From Clostridiales bacterium (GTDB lineage: Bacteria; Bacillota; Clostridia; Oscillospirales; Acutalibacteraceae), in contig JAAWQC010000024.1 in the NCBI GenBank assembly GCA_022800315.1, positions 1-37,243 on the forward strand: 37,243 nucleotides of DNA, read 5' to 3'. Below the pieces are notes generated by a model. That model worked only from the letters and a program-made list of their open reading frames with translations, did not search any database and had not been told where the DNA came from. Of the stretch, positions 7,480-15,836 are shown piece after piece (position 1 is the stretch's first letter; every line of letters starts with the position of its first letter). Position numbers and translations under genes: made by a program.

Positions 7480-7728
7480 ATGATTAAAGAATCTACACTG
7501 CTTATCTTCTGCCGAAATGTCAAATGGCTGCGTGAATACTATTGTTTAAGCAAAGAGAAAATGGCCAAAATCATGGGAATCAGCGTCGCCTGTCTCCATC
7601 AAATAGAAGCGGGACAACTTCCCGCTTCGGTTCTGGTAGACTCCGTTTTTGAGTTGGCCTCGTATTTTCATCTAAAGTCCTGTGATTTGTTGCTCCCCTT
7701 GCAGGACAGATCACCATTCTTTACATAA
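7480..7728 (+). CDS. XRE-family helix-turn-helix protein
   Basis: An 82-residue protein: a Cro/C1-type helix-turn-helix covers about residues 8-62 (WLREYYCLSKEKMAKIMGIS, then CLHQIEAGQLP). The start has AAGGGGGA 6 nt upstream. There is no further domain, so it acts as a plain DNA-binding regulator. It is transcribed away from the ribbon-helix-helix gene and ends in a bidirectional terminator shared with rplL. AT-richer sequence than the flanking ribosomal genes suggests an acquired pair. Its last 15 codons and terminator are duplicated at 7071-7168. Confidence 0.85.
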   Translation: MIKESTLLIFCRNVKWLREYYCLSKEKMAKIMGISVACLHQIEAGQLPASVLVDSVFELASYFHLKSCDLLLPLQDRSPFFT

Positions 7729-7730
7729 AA

Positions 7731-7764
7731 AAACCGCCCGGAAGGCAGAGCCTTCCGGGCGGTT
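7731..7764. terminator. Bidirectional terminator, copy 2 (XRE gene and rplL)
   Basis: Stem AACCGCCCGGAAGGC (7732-7746)/GCCTTCCGGGCGGTT (7750-7764), loop AGA. An A-run at 7727-7733 serves as the T-run for minus-strand rplL transcripts. Confidence 0.9.
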
Positions 7765-7780
7765 CGATGTGAAAACAAAC

Positions 7781-8164
7781 TTATTTGAGTTCGACCTTGG
7801 CGCCGGCTTCTTCCAGCTTCTTCTTGATTTCCTCGGCATCGTCCTTGGAAGCGCCTTCCTTGACAGCCTTGGGAGCGCCGTCGACGACTTCCTTGGCTTC
7901 TTTCAGGCCCAGGCCGGTCACTTCGCGGACAACCTTGATGACGTTGATCTTGTTGGCGCCGACTTCGGCCAGGATCACGTCGAACTCGGTCTTCTCCTCA
8001 GCAGCGGGAGCGGCAGCGCCGCCGGCAGCGGGAGCAGCGGCCACGGCCACGGGGGCGGCGGCGGAAACACCGAACTCTTCTTCCAGAGCCTTAACCAGCT
8101 CGGACAGCTCCATAACGGTCAGAGCCTTGACGTCTTCGATCATCTTCAGTACTTTATCAGACAT
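7781..8164 (-). CDS. rplL: 50S ribosomal protein L7/L12
   Basis: 127 residues from the ATG at 8164 (GGAGG at 8173-8177). L7/L12 forms the multicopy stalk that recruits translation factors. The N-terminal dimer domain (about 1-33), the Ala/Pro-rich hinge (about 34-52) and the C-terminal factor-binding domain ([21 protein letters not shown], then [16 protein letters not shown]) are all seen, at normal length. It is the last gene of the cluster. In most Firmicutes rpoB follows; here the transcript ends in a terminator and accessory genes follow, so rpoBC must be elsewhere. A GGGGC/GCCCC hairpin (8195-8207) and a GCGCTGCA/TGCAGCGC hairpin lie between rplJ and rplL. Confidence 0.98.
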   Translation of the reverse strand: MSDKVLKMIEDVKALTVMELSELVKALEEEFGVSAAAPVAVAAAPAAGGAAAPAAEEKTEFDVILAEVGANKINVIKVVREVTGLGLKEAKEVVDGAPKAVKEGASKDDAEEIKKKLEEAGAKVELK

Positions 8165-8232
8165 TGTAAAATCCTCCATTTTCATTTGTTTTAAGGGGCG
8201 GCGCCCCGTTTTTTCGCGCTGCATTGTGCAGC

Positions 8233-8264
8233 GCGCTTGGTCGCTTACGCGCTTGGTCGCTTAC
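8233..8264. repeat. 16-bp tandem duplication at the rplJ stop
   Basis: GCGCTTGGTCGCTTAC occurs twice in direct succession (8233-8248 and 8249-8264). The second copy holds the rplJ stop (8261-8263 on the minus strand); the first is an untranslated duplicate. Confidence 0.8.
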
Positions 8265-8788
8265 GCGCCCTGCTTCTCCGCGATCGCGTTCAGCGCTACG
8301 GCCAGGCCGCGCAGATTGGCGTTAAGCACACAGACGAAACCGCTGATCGGGGCGTTCAGGCCGCCGAGGGCCTTCGCCACCAGAACCTCCTTCGGAGGCA
8401 TTTTCGCGAGTTCCTTCACCTCACCGACGTCGATAACCTTACCCTCGACGAAACCGGCTTTGATCTCCAGCGCCTTGTTCTTCTCCGCGAACCCGCTGAG
8501 AATTTTGGCGGCGGCGACGTGGTCGGAGCTCAGCGCCAGGGCGGTGGTGCCCTTCAACACATTGTCCAGCCCTTCCAGGCCGGCGGCGGCGGCGGCACGG
8601 CTGAGCATGGTGTTCTTGATGACCGCATACTCGACGCCCGCGGCGCGCAGCTCCCGGCGGAGCTGGGTGTCGTCGGCTACCGTCAGGCCCTGATAGCTGA
8701 CAACCACGCCGGCGACGGCGTCCTTCAGCTTGCCGGACAGCTCCTTGACATACTCCTGTTTCTGCTGCAGAATCTTTTCACTTGGCAA
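8261..8788 (-). CDS. rplJ: 50S ribosomal protein L10
   Basis: 175 residues. L10 binds 23S rRNA and carries the L7/L12 dimers through its C-terminal helix; it also represses its own mRNA by binding the L10 leader. MPSEKILQQKQEYVKELSGKL and VVVSYQGLTVADDTQLRREL are typical. The start is TTG (8788-8786): AGGTGA sits 7 nt upstream and no ATG or GTG is available nearby, so this non-ATG start is well supported. The gene has its own promoter and leader separate from rplA. Confidence 0.97.
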   Translation of the reverse strand: MPSEKILQQKQEYVKELSGKLKDAVAGVVVSYQGLTVADDTQLRRELRAAGVEYAVIKNTMLSRAAAAAGLEGLDNVLKGTTALALSSDHVAAAKILSGFAEKNKALEIKAGFVEGKVIDVGEVKELAKMPPKEVLVAKALGGLNAPISGFVCVLNANLRGLAVALNAIAEKQGA

Positions 8789-8835
8789 ATCGTTTCACCT
8801 CCGCTCGTTTGGGGATCGCTTGCCGTTTTCCAACG

Positions 8836-8997
8836 AAAAAGCCCCTTCCGTGTGACCACAGAAGGGGCGAAATGACATGGACGCAGCCACAAACCTGTCA
8901 ATCAGGCGCGGCGGCTTCATGCTTTCGACCTCGGCGGGCGGAACCGGAGTCCCGTTAGGCGGCGATGCCGCGCCCGCTGTCTGTGGAAGAACAGCAA
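8836..8997 (-). promoter_or_regulatory. L10 leader with attenuator
   Basis: Between the rplJ promoter and rplJ, the minus strand carries GACAGCGGG, then GCCGCC and GCCGAGG elements typical of the Firmicutes L10 leader, the target of L10(L12)4 autoregulation. It ends in a hairpin GCCCCTTC (8861-8868/8841-8848) with a T-run at 8840-8836, an intrinsic terminator that could be the attenuator. Confidence 0.8.
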
Positions 8998-9002
8998 GAA
9001 TG

Positions 9003-9031
9003 AGTATAGCACAGGGGACAGCCCCTGTCAA
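9003..9031 (-). promoter_or_regulatory. rplJ-rplL promoter
   Basis: TTGACA (9031-9026), a 17-nt spacer and TATACT (9008-9003), near-perfect consensus. A GC hairpin (9032-9061) separates it from the end of rplA. Confidence 0.9.
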
Positions 9032-9080
9032 CCGCCCCCGGCGGAAAACCGGTGGGGGCGGAGGCTATCGTACGGAATGC

Positions 9081-9770
<690 letters not shown>

Positions 9771-9852
9771 TCGTTATCCTCCTGTTGAGTGGTAAAATCG
9801 GAAGTTAATTGTATCCTCCCACCCGGAGCGGGCCGCCCAAACGGCGGAATCG

Positions 9853-10278
9853 TCAGTCGACGACCTCGATACCCATGCTCCGCGCCGTGCCGGCCACCAT
9901 GCTCATAGCGGCTTCGACGCTGGCGGCGTTGAGATCGGGCATTTTGGTTTCGGCGATTTTCTGAACCTGCTCGCGCGTAATCTTGGCGACCTTCGTCTTG
10001 TTCGGGACGCCGGAGGCTTTCTCGATACCGCAAGCCTTTTTGATCAGGACGGCCGCGGGGGGCGTCTTGGTCACAAAGGTGAAGGAACGATCGGCATACA
10101 CGGTGATGATGACCGGAATGATCAGGCCCACATCGTTTTTCGTGCGCTCATTGAATTCCTTGGTGAAAGCCATGATATTGACGCCATGCTGACCGAGAGC
10201 CGGTCCGACAGGGGGCGCCGGCGTGGCCTTGCCGGCCGGAATCTGCAGCTTGATGTAACCGGTTACTTTCTGAGCCAT
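9853..10278 (-). CDS. rplK: 50S ribosomal protein L11
   Basis: 141 residues, normal length. L11 binds the GTPase-associated centre of 23S rRNA and is needed for the stringent response. The N-terminal [30 protein letters not shown] signature (proline-rich, here split: [16 protein letters not shown] then [11 protein letters not shown]) and the C-terminal rRNA-binding domain are intact. GGAGGTG lies upstream of the ATG at 10278. A 162-nt gap before it holds only GC-rich hairpin sequence, probably the untranslated junction with nusG. Confidence 0.98.
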   Translation of the reverse strand: MAQKVTGYIKLQIPAGKATPAPPVGPALGQHGVNIMAFTKEFNERTKNDVGLIIPVIITVYADRSFTFVTKTPPAAVLIKKACGIEKASGVPNKTKVAKITREQVQKIAETKMPDLNAASVEAAMSMVAGTARSMGIEVVD

Positions 10279-10440
10279 TGTTAAATTGCACCTCCAAATA
10301 TTGTGGTAAACCTCGGAGCCGCCCGGCGGTTACCCGCGGCGGTTCCTCCCACATCCGGACGGACGCTCTGCACAGAGCGCCTCCGGCGCACAGGGAAAAG
10401 CGCCCTGCGGCGCAGTTGTGCCGATTGCAGACGGCGGAAA

Positions 10441-10962
10441 CTAGTCCATCCGTTCCACCTGGTCCAGCTCGAACTCCACGGGGGTTTCCCGCCCGAACAT
10501 GGAGAGGGTGGCGCGGACCATTTTTTTGTCGAGGTCGATCTCCTCCACAATGCCGGTGAAGCCGGACAGGGGGCCGTCGATGATGCTGACGGTATCCCCG
10601 ACCGCATAGTTGACTTCGATCTCCCGCTTTTCAACGCCCAGCGCGGCCACCTCCGCCTCGGTGAGGGGGATAGGCTTGCCGTTGGGGCCGACAAAGCCGG
10701 TGCAGCCGCGAGTGTTGCGCACCACGTACCAGGAATCATCGGTCATGACCATTTTGACCAGCACATAGCCGGGGAATATCTTTCTTTCCACCTCGTGCTT
10801 TTTGCTGTCTTTGATCTCGATGACGGTTTCGGTCGGAACGCGGATCTCCTGGATCCAGTCCTGGAGCTTCCGGTTCTCCACAATCTTTTCCAGATTGGTG
10901 GCCACCTTGTTCTCGTAGCCGGAATAGGTATGCACGACATACCACATTGCCTGTTCGGACAT
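10441..10962 (-). CDS. nusG: Transcription termination/antitermination factor NusG
   Basis: 173 residues from the ATG at 10962; GGGAGG lies 7 nt upstream, while the in-frame GTG at 10965 is only 4 nt away. The NGN domain that binds RNA polymerase (WYVVHTYSGYENKVATNLEK, later RIFPGYVLVKM-type sequence with IFPGYVLVKMVMTDDSWYVV) covers about 1-110, and the KOW domain (VGDTVSIIDGPLSGFTGIV) about 120-173. It lies between secE and rplK, the standard order. It acts in elongation, pausing and coupling to translation. Confidence 0.98.
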   Translation of the reverse strand: MSEQAMWYVVHTYSGYENKVATNLEKIVENRKLQDWIQEIRVPTETVIEIKDSKKHEVERKIFPGYVLVKMVMTDDSWYVVRNTRGCTGFVGPNGKPIPLTEAEVAALGVEKREIEVNYAVGDTVSIIDGPLSGFTGIVEEIDLDKKMVRATLSMFGRETPVEFELDQVERMD

Positions 10963-11009
10963 CACTGATCCTCCCTTGCGTGAAGCCGCGGTGAAACCGT
11001 GCTCCGGTT

Positions 11010-11288
11010 TTACAGCGACAGCATCAGATTGACCAGGGACGACAGCCCGAAGTCAAATAAGCAGATGAGCACGCCGAGCACGGCGCACATGGCCAGCGTC
11101 ACGCCGGTGTTGCGGGTGACCGTTTTAAGGGTCGGCCATACGATTTTTTTGAATTCGCCTCTGGTATCACGGAAAAACTTGACGAATCGCGTCCCCAGAC
11201 CGGGTCCTTTGCTCTTGGCGTTCTTGTCGGCATGTTTATCGACCTTGGCTTCCGCCTTTTTCTCAGCGGGCTTGTTATCCTCTGCCAC
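11010..11288 (-). CDS. secE: Preprotein translocase subunit SecE
   Basis: 92 residues. The start is taken as GTG at 11288, which has GGAAGG about 7 nt upstream; a longer in-frame ATG start at 11387 would run through the rpmG-secE junction and give a non-homologous extension. The N-terminal half is a charged, Lys/Ala-rich cytosolic stretch, then the SecE signature FFRDTRGEFKKIVWPT and a single C-terminal membrane helix (about 65-88). SecE is the essential clamp of SecY in the plasma membrane. It lies 47 nt upstream of nusG. Confidence 0.95.
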   Translation of the reverse strand: MAEDNKPAEKKAEAKVDKHADKNAKSKGPGLGTRFVKFFRDTRGEFKKIVWPTLKTVTRNTGVTLAMCAVLGVLICLFDFGLSSLVNLMLSL

Positions 11289-11341
11289 CTCGAACCCTTC
11301 CTTTCCTGAGCGCCTCACGGCGCGTGTTGGGATGCTCCGGA

Positions 11342-11491
11342 CTATTTGGTTTCCCGGTGAAGCGTGTGCTTCCGGCAGAAACGGCAATACTTGTTCATTT
11401 CCAGTCTGTCCGGATCGTTCTTCTTATTTTTCATGGTGTTGTAGTTGCGCTGTTTGCACTCCGTGCAGGCTAACGTGATTTTGACTCTCAT
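11342..11491 (-). CDS. rpmG: 50S ribosomal protein L33
   Basis: A 49-codon gene read directly from the sequence. It starts [13 protein letters not shown] and ends KHTLHRETK, typical of L33, a small protein near the E site. C9-x2-C12 and C36-x2-C39 make this the zinc-binding type. The ATG at 11491 has GGGAGGTG 5-6 nt upstream. It is the first gene of the rpmG-secE-nusG operon, the usual Firmicutes arrangement, and is 53 nt before secE. Confidence 0.96.
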   Translation of the reverse strand: MRVKITLACTECKQRNYNTMKNKKNDPDRLEMNKYCRFCRKHTLHRETK

Positions 11492-11656
11492 AACGGCACC
11501 TCCCGATTGTCGGAATTTTCTGATATACGCCCGGCGCAGGGAAGTCCCGTCCGGCCGTATATGGCCTCCCTCAAACGGCCCGGGTCGATACGGGCCGGGG
11601 CGTTTGCGCGCCTAAAAATGGGCACAAAAAAAGAAACCCCTTTTGAGGTAAGTAAT

Positions 11657-11685
11657 ACTATAGCACAGCTTTGTCAAATGGTCAA
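11657..11685 (-). promoter_or_regulatory. rpmG-secE-nusG promoter
   Basis: TTGACC (11685-11680), a 17-nt spacer and TATAGT (11662-11657). An overlapping TTGACA 11 nt on could serve a second start. The 160-nt leader includes a CAAACG/CGTTTG hairpin at about 11572-11604. Confidence 0.75.
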
Positions 11686-11795
11686 GTTCTGTTTTGATGT
11701 CCGACAGCCTTTCCGATAATTGTGTACCATACAAACGCTTTTTGAGATAGTTTTCTCATATTTCCCTTATTTTTCCTTAATTTAACTATATGGGG

Positions 11796-11824
11796 TTTAC
11801 TTTTTCCGCGAAATCGTGTATAAT
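11796..11824 (+). promoter_or_regulatory. Promoter of the secreted-protein/ABC operon
   Basis: TTTACT (11796-11801), 17 nt, TATAAT (11819-11824), set in AT-rich DNA. It leaves a leader of about 145 nt before the first gene. Confidence 0.75.
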
Positions 11825-11974
11825 TTCAACAACACGTGCTTTTATAACATCTTTTCCCTATATTTTCCTTGTTTGTGCCATGAAACTCCAGCGCGTGTTT
11901 TGAAATATAGCCGCTTGGTTAGCGTACGGAACCGGCGGATTATATTAAAAAATATGATGTATATAAGGAGTGTA

Positions 11975-12415
11975 ATGAAAATGAAACGCAGCAAAAATCG
12001 GATGTCCAAAATTCTCTGCGGCCTGATGGCTGCGATGGCCCTGTGTTCGGCGGGTATGATGACCGTCAGCGCTTCCAACTACCATGACACCGACTTTGGG
12101 TTCCATTTTAACCGAGGATACAACAGGACTGAGGCACGGGCGAAAGAAGATGCTACCAGTGCGTTCATGAACTGCAAATGGGCAGATAACACCGTTTATA
12201 ATGCCCGTGTCTACGCCTCGCCTGACCTGACAGGTACCCCTTTCGACGTGTCCGGTGGTCATGTCTACCGTTTCACTCAAGGAACTCACGGCTATTTAAT
12301 CAATTATGCCTATGAAACAGCGCAACAATATGGCACCGATTGCTACGCCTTAATTCAGGGAGAACGGATAAGCGGTACTTTCGCCAACGGTACTTGGAGT
12401 CCCGACAGCATCTAA
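11975..12415 (+). CDS. Small secreted protein, DUF2712-like
   Basis: 146 residues from the ATG at 11975, with AAGGAG 4 nt upstream (ATG 11981 is an alternative with 10 nt). The N-terminus is a Sec signal: Lys/Arg region (KMKRSKNRMSK), hydrophobic core (ILCGLMAAMALCSAG), cleavage probably after TVSA, leaving a mature domain of about 111 residues. It has two cysteines (MNCKW, TDCYA) that could pair, a region of predicted beta structure, and the end GTWSPDS, which resembles Firmicutes DUF2712 proteins found beside ABC transporters; this family call is from memory of the pattern. It may be a bacteriocin-like or signalling product handled by the transporter downstream. No protein-tag or double-glycine leader is present. 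Confidence 0.75.
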   Translation: MKMKRSKNRMSKILCGLMAAMALCSAGMMTVSASNYHDTDFGFHFNRGYNRTEARAKEDATSAFMNCKWADNTVYNARVYASPDLTGTPFDVSGGHVYRFTQGTHGYLINYAYETAQQYGTDCYALIQGERISGTFANGTWSPDSI

Positions 12416-12427
12416 AGTTTTTTTAGG

Positions 12428-12473
12428 AAGGCGGCCGGCATGAGGCCTACATGTTTGCGCCGGCCGCCTTTTC
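12428..12473 (+). terminator. Partial terminator inside the operon
   Basis: AAGGCGGCCGGC (12428-12439) pairs with GCCGGCCGCCTT (12459-12470), followed by TT and then CC, a weak T-run. No promoter is clear before the next gene at 12500, so this looks like a leaky terminator making the first gene more abundant than the rest. Confidence 0.65.
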
Positions 12474-12499
12474 CTATATAAGTGAGAAGGAGGCGTTCG

Positions 12500-13345
12500 A
12501 TGAATAAGCCGAAACGTTGGATTCCCATCCTGCTTATTATGCTGGCGGTCTGCGTCTATACCTTTGTCTTTCATCCCGACGAAGAGCTGAAAGCCCTGCT
12601 TGACAATCCGTCTGCCCAGAATCCGCCCGGCGATTGGATGGATGACAGTGCAGCCTCCCTCGTTCAATCACCCGCACAAACCGGCGGCGAAATCGCCGCG
12701 TGGCGAACATCGGAGACCACCTCTTCCACCAACACCTCAGCAGATTCCACAACAACGACTCACACAGTCGACTCCACAACAGCCGAAACAGGAAGCCCGA
12801 CTGCCGCTGATTCTACCGTTGCATCAACAGTAGAACCGGCGCGAACCACCGCGCCGGTTCATATTGGTGGAGAGGGGTATCCCACCGTCTACACCCTCAA
12901 CACAGGGTACACGATCGGCCCCCTCCTGCTATCTAAAAGTCTGGAAGGCGCTAACCAGGGCAATTTTAACTATAATAAAAACAAGCAGCACGTAGATGAA
13001 CAGGGGACCCTGACCAGCGCCCATACCTACTGCTTCTTCGATATTACCATTGAAAACCTGGAGAACGCTGGGAGAGAATATCTGCTAAACAATATCTCTC
13101 TGTACGCAACCGAAAACGGAGCCAGGAAATACATTTATGAGCTGCGTTATTTCGATCAGGGGGCCGACCCCCATAAAACGGATTTTTTCCATGTGTTTGT
13201 GGCTGGCGGGGAAAAGGAGACCTACCGTGTGGGCCTGATTCTTGATGACGCGAGAATCCGCGAATACGGCTGGGTCCTTGCCATCAATCCGGAAGGGAAC
13301 CTGATGTTCGACTCAGCTCGCCTTATGTCCATTACCATGCCGTAA
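12500..13345 (+). CDS. Membrane-anchored extracytoplasmic protein, unknown
   Basis: 281 residues from the ATG at 12500 (AGAAGGAGG upstream). One N-terminal membrane helix (about 7-24) with positive residues before it places the rest outside. Residues about 60-120 are a Ser/Thr-rich linker (TTSSTNTSADSTTTT, then more), typical of cell-wall-spanning stalks. The C-terminal 155 residues look like a beta-sandwich of the DUF4352 kind (YCFFDITIENLENAGREYLLNNISLYA, then EKETYRVGLILDD), domains often found on anchored partner proteins of ABC systems. It is the first gene after the leaky terminator and 13 nt before the first permease. Function unknown; a substrate-binding or immunity role is possible. 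Confidence 0.7.
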   Translation: MNKPKRWIPILLIMLAVCVYTFVFHPDEELKALLDNPSAQNPPGDWMDDSAASLVQSPAQTGGEIAAWRTSETTSSTNTSADSTTTTHTVDSTTAETGSPTAADSTVASTVEPARTTAPVHIGGEGYPTVYTLNTGYTIGPLLLSKSLEGANQGNFNYNKNKQHVDEQGTLTSAHTYCFFDITIENLENAGREYLLNNISLYATENGARKYIYELRYFDQGADPHKTDFFHVFVAGGEKETYRVGLILDDARIREYGWVLAINPEGNLMFDSARLMSITMP

Positions 13346-13358
13346 GGAGGTCCCTCTC

Positions 13359-14183
13359 GTGAGAAAACTGCTGAAAATTGAGCTGCGGCGCGTCTTTGCC
13401 TCGCCTGCTCTCTGGGCCGCCCTGCTGGTGGGGCTGGCCATTGTCGTTGTGCAGTATGCGCAGGACGTATTGCCTATGGTCAATTATTTGGATCTCAGCG
13501 TGGGAGGAAAAGAACTGGGGATGTACCCCCATTCGGTTTTTAACAAGTGGATAGGGGGAGGTATGAGTTCCTTCACCCCGTATCTGTACTTTCTTTTGCT
13601 TCCGCTGCTGGCCACCATCCCGTTCGGCGGCTCCTTTTATGAGGATTTGAACAGTGGGCTGGTGAAAAACCTCTTTATTAAAACGGAAAAGAAAAACTAT
13701 TATGGCGCTAAGTATCTGGCCGTGTTTTTATCGGGCGGCTTGGTCATTCTAATCCCCCTGCTGGTCAATCTGGCCCTCACCGCCGCCACCCTGCCTTCTT
13801 TGCTGCCCGAAGTCGGAACCCAGCAGTTCCCTCTGTTCGCTACCAGTATGGGGGCCTCCCTGTTTTACTCCCATCCCTACGGATTTGTCTTCGCCTATCT
13901 GCTGCTGATTTTTGTTTTCAGCGGCTTTCTGGCAACCATCGCCCTGTGTGTCAGTTTTTACGTCAAGAACCGATTTGTGGTGGTACTGTCCCCTTTTATC
14001 CTTTGTCTGTTCGTCCATTCGCTGTGCCAGCTGCTCGGGAACTCCTCCTTGGACCCCACCGACTTTCTCAACCCCTCCAACGCCAATACCACTCTGCCGC
14101 TCGTTCTGGGTGAGCTAATCGTAATCGCCATACTGACCGTTTTTTTATTCGCTGTCAAGGGGAGCCGCGATGATACCTTCTAA
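13359..14183 (+). CDS. ABC-2-like membrane protein 1
   Basis: 274 residues with about six membrane helices: near 20-38, 68-90, 122-145, 175-205, 205-225 and 248-268. The soluble N-terminal MRKLLKIELRRVFASPALW is typical of ABC-2 type permeases, as is the amphipathic segment FYEDLNSGLVKNLFIKTEKKNYYGAKYLA between helices 2 and 3. The start has AAGGAGG upstream. It lies 13 nt after the anchored protein and overlaps the next gene by 14 nt, so the operon is translationally coupled. With the ATPase at 15837 it would form a transporter exporting a peptide or moving substrate out of the membrane. Confidence 0.8.
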   Translation: MRKLLKIELRRVFASPALWAALLVGLAIVVVQYAQDVLPMVNYLDLSVGGKELGMYPHSVFNKWIGGGMSSFTPYLYFLLLPLLATIPFGGSFYEDLNSGLVKNLFIKTEKKNYYGAKYLAVFLSGGLVILIPLLVNLALTAATLPSLLPEVGTQQFPLFATSMGASLFYSHPYGFVFAYLLLIFVFSGFLATIALCVSFYVKNRFVVVLSPFILCLFVHSLCQLLGNSSLDPTDFLNPSNANTTLPLVLGELIVIAILTVFLFAVKGSRDDTF

Positions 14184-14949
14184 AACGCGCGGCTTTATCC
14201 GCCGCATCGGGTACGCCTTTGGTTCTCTGCGCATGCTGTCCCTTTTTTACGCTTTCCTGATACCGCTGTTTCTATATATACGTTTTCATTTGGCGCTAAA
14301 GTCGGCGGTGTTCTACCACCTGCCCTTCAGTACGGCCGACGCCTTCGTCGCTGTGAGCGATCCTTCCTTTTTCGCTCTGATCCTGGTGCCGATGACCCTG
14401 TTTTTTGTCTGTTTACTTATTCGCCATGACTTCGCCCTCACCGCCGTTTTACGCGGACGGCATAAAGCCCGTATTTTCTTGAGGCAGGTCCTGACGATCG
14501 CTTTGTATCTCCTCGCCTTCATCCTGTATACCGGGGTGTGGACAGGCGTGTTCGCGCGGTTCTATTGCACCGGCGGAGTCAATTGGGATCAGCTGGCTAG
14601 CCTGTATTTTCTGAGTACGAAGCAAACCACCCTCCAGCCCCTCTGGCGTATCCTGCTTGCCTTTTTCATCTCCAGCTTTCTTTCTCTTCTGGCGGCCAAT
14701 GCCCTGCTGCTGCTGCTGCGATGGACGACCGACCGATATATTCTCTCCTGGATTCTGCTTCTTACCGTCTGCGTCGTCGATTCCAAGACCGAAAAGGGCC
14801 TGTTTTTCTTTCCCTCCGGCGTCTGGTATGACAATTGGGCGTCGCCCTGGCCGATCGAACGGGTTTTTCTGCTACCCCTCGTCTGCCTCGCAGCCATCTT
14901 GATCCTCGGGGTCTGGTATGCTAAACGGAAGGATTTTTTGCATGGATAA
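14170..14949 (+). CDS. Multi-pass membrane protein 2 of ABC operon
   Basis: 259 residues with about six hydrophobic segments (roughly 20-37, 65-85, 108-128, 158-178, 190-205 and 230-250). No recognised domain, but topology and gene position suggest an ABC-2 related permease or an accessory membrane partner. The start overlaps the previous gene by 14 nt; its stop overlaps the next start by 8 nt. A basic loop between helices 2 and 3 (RHDFALTAVLRGRHKARIFLRQ) resembles the coupling region of ABC-2 permeases. The presence of three different membrane proteins with one ATPase is unusual. Confidence 0.75.
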   Translation: MIPSKTRGFIRRIGYAFGSLRMLSLFYAFLIPLFLYIRFHLALKSAVFYHLPFSTADAFVAVSDPSFFALILVPMTLFFVCLLIRHDFALTAVLRGRHKARIFLRQVLTIALYLLAFILYTGVWTGVFARFYCTGGVNWDQLASLYFLSTKQTTLQPLWRILLAFFISSFLSLLAANALLLLLRWTTDRYILSWILLLTVCVVDSKTEKGLFFFPSGVWYDNWASPWPIERVFLLPLVCLAAILILGVWYAKRKDFLHG

Positions 14950-15811
14950 TCAACGCAAACCGGTGGGCGGCGTTACCCGTATGATACGGCAGATCCGGTA
15001 CGACTGTTCAGCCGGAATCGTGCGGGTATGGTATAAGTTCCTGCCGGTCTCACTCGTATTCTTATTAGCCGCCGCGCTCTTTTATCGGGAAGCCGATGCT
15101 TTGCGCTGTCAGCAGCTAACCGCTTCTGCCCCAACGCTTGCCGATCTGGTGATCCATATGTTTCAGGGGATGAAGGTCTACGATCCTTCCTCAGGCAGCG
15201 AATTCGACATACCGGTGGTCTACCTGTTTATCAGCCTCTACACCGCCTATCTCATCGGAAATTACGCGCAAAAAGACCTGCGCAGCCACGGTCTGTATAT
15301 ATTGCTTCGATCAAAAAAAAGGGGTCAGTGGTGGCTGAGCAAATGTGTCTGGAACGTTGCCACCGTCCTTGTTTTTTACCTTTTTGCCTATCTGGGTATC
15401 GTGCTGGCGGCGATGTTTACCGGTGCCCTGTCGTTTCAACCATCCGGTGATATCCATCGGATGGTAGCGGATATAGCGGAAGAGGTCTTTCAAAATAACA
15501 GGTGGGTCTTCATTGTCGTCCTGATGCCGATACTTACTTCTATTGCGCTGGCCCTCCTCCAGATGGCCCTCTCTTTTTTCCTCAAGCCGGTATTCAGCTT
15601 TATCGTCATCGTCTGTATCGTCGTTGTCTCCGCATATTACTGCTCACCCTTCTGGATCGGCAATTACGCCATGCTGCTGCGCAGCGATCTGGTCATCCCC
15701 GATGGCATCCCGATTTATGTGGCTGTGGTTACCGACGTGCTGGTCATAGCGGTGTCCATCGCAGTGGGTTACGGGTATTTCAGACGCTGCGATATTTTAG
15801 ATAAACAATAG
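14942..15811 (+). CDS. Multi-pass membrane protein 3 of ABC operon
   Basis: 289 residues from the ATG at 14942, which overlaps the previous stop. About six membrane helices, with the first near 35-55 and a cluster at about 180-285. The cytosolic N-terminus (QRKPVGGVTRMIRQIRYDCSAG) and the segment RSHGLYILLRSKKRGQWWLSK, like an ABC-2 coupling loop, support a permease role. It ends 25 nt before the ATPase gene, with GGAGCGG-type binding site material between. Residue identity to the two other membrane proteins is low by eye, so they are not recent duplicates. Confidence 0.75.
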   Translation: MDNQRKPVGGVTRMIRQIRYDCSAGIVRVWYKFLPVSLVFLLAAALFYREADALRCQQLTASAPTLADLVIHMFQGMKVYDPSSGSEFDIPVVYLFISLYTAYLIGNYAQKDLRSHGLYILLRSKKRGQWWLSKCVWNVATVLVFYLFAYLGIVLAAMFTGALSFQPSGDIHRMVADIAEEVFQNNRWVFIVVLMPILTSIALALLQMALSFFLKPVFSFIVIVCIVVVSAYYCSPFWIGNYAMLLRSDLVIPDGIPIYVAVVTDVLVIAVSIAVGYGYFRRCDILDKQ

Positions 15812-15836
15812 GAGCGGTGGGAAAGGACAATAGTTT

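Noticed and set aside
7174..7728. Toxin-antitoxin module
   Set aside because: Both genes encode DNA-binding proteins and are divergent; neither resembles a toxin.
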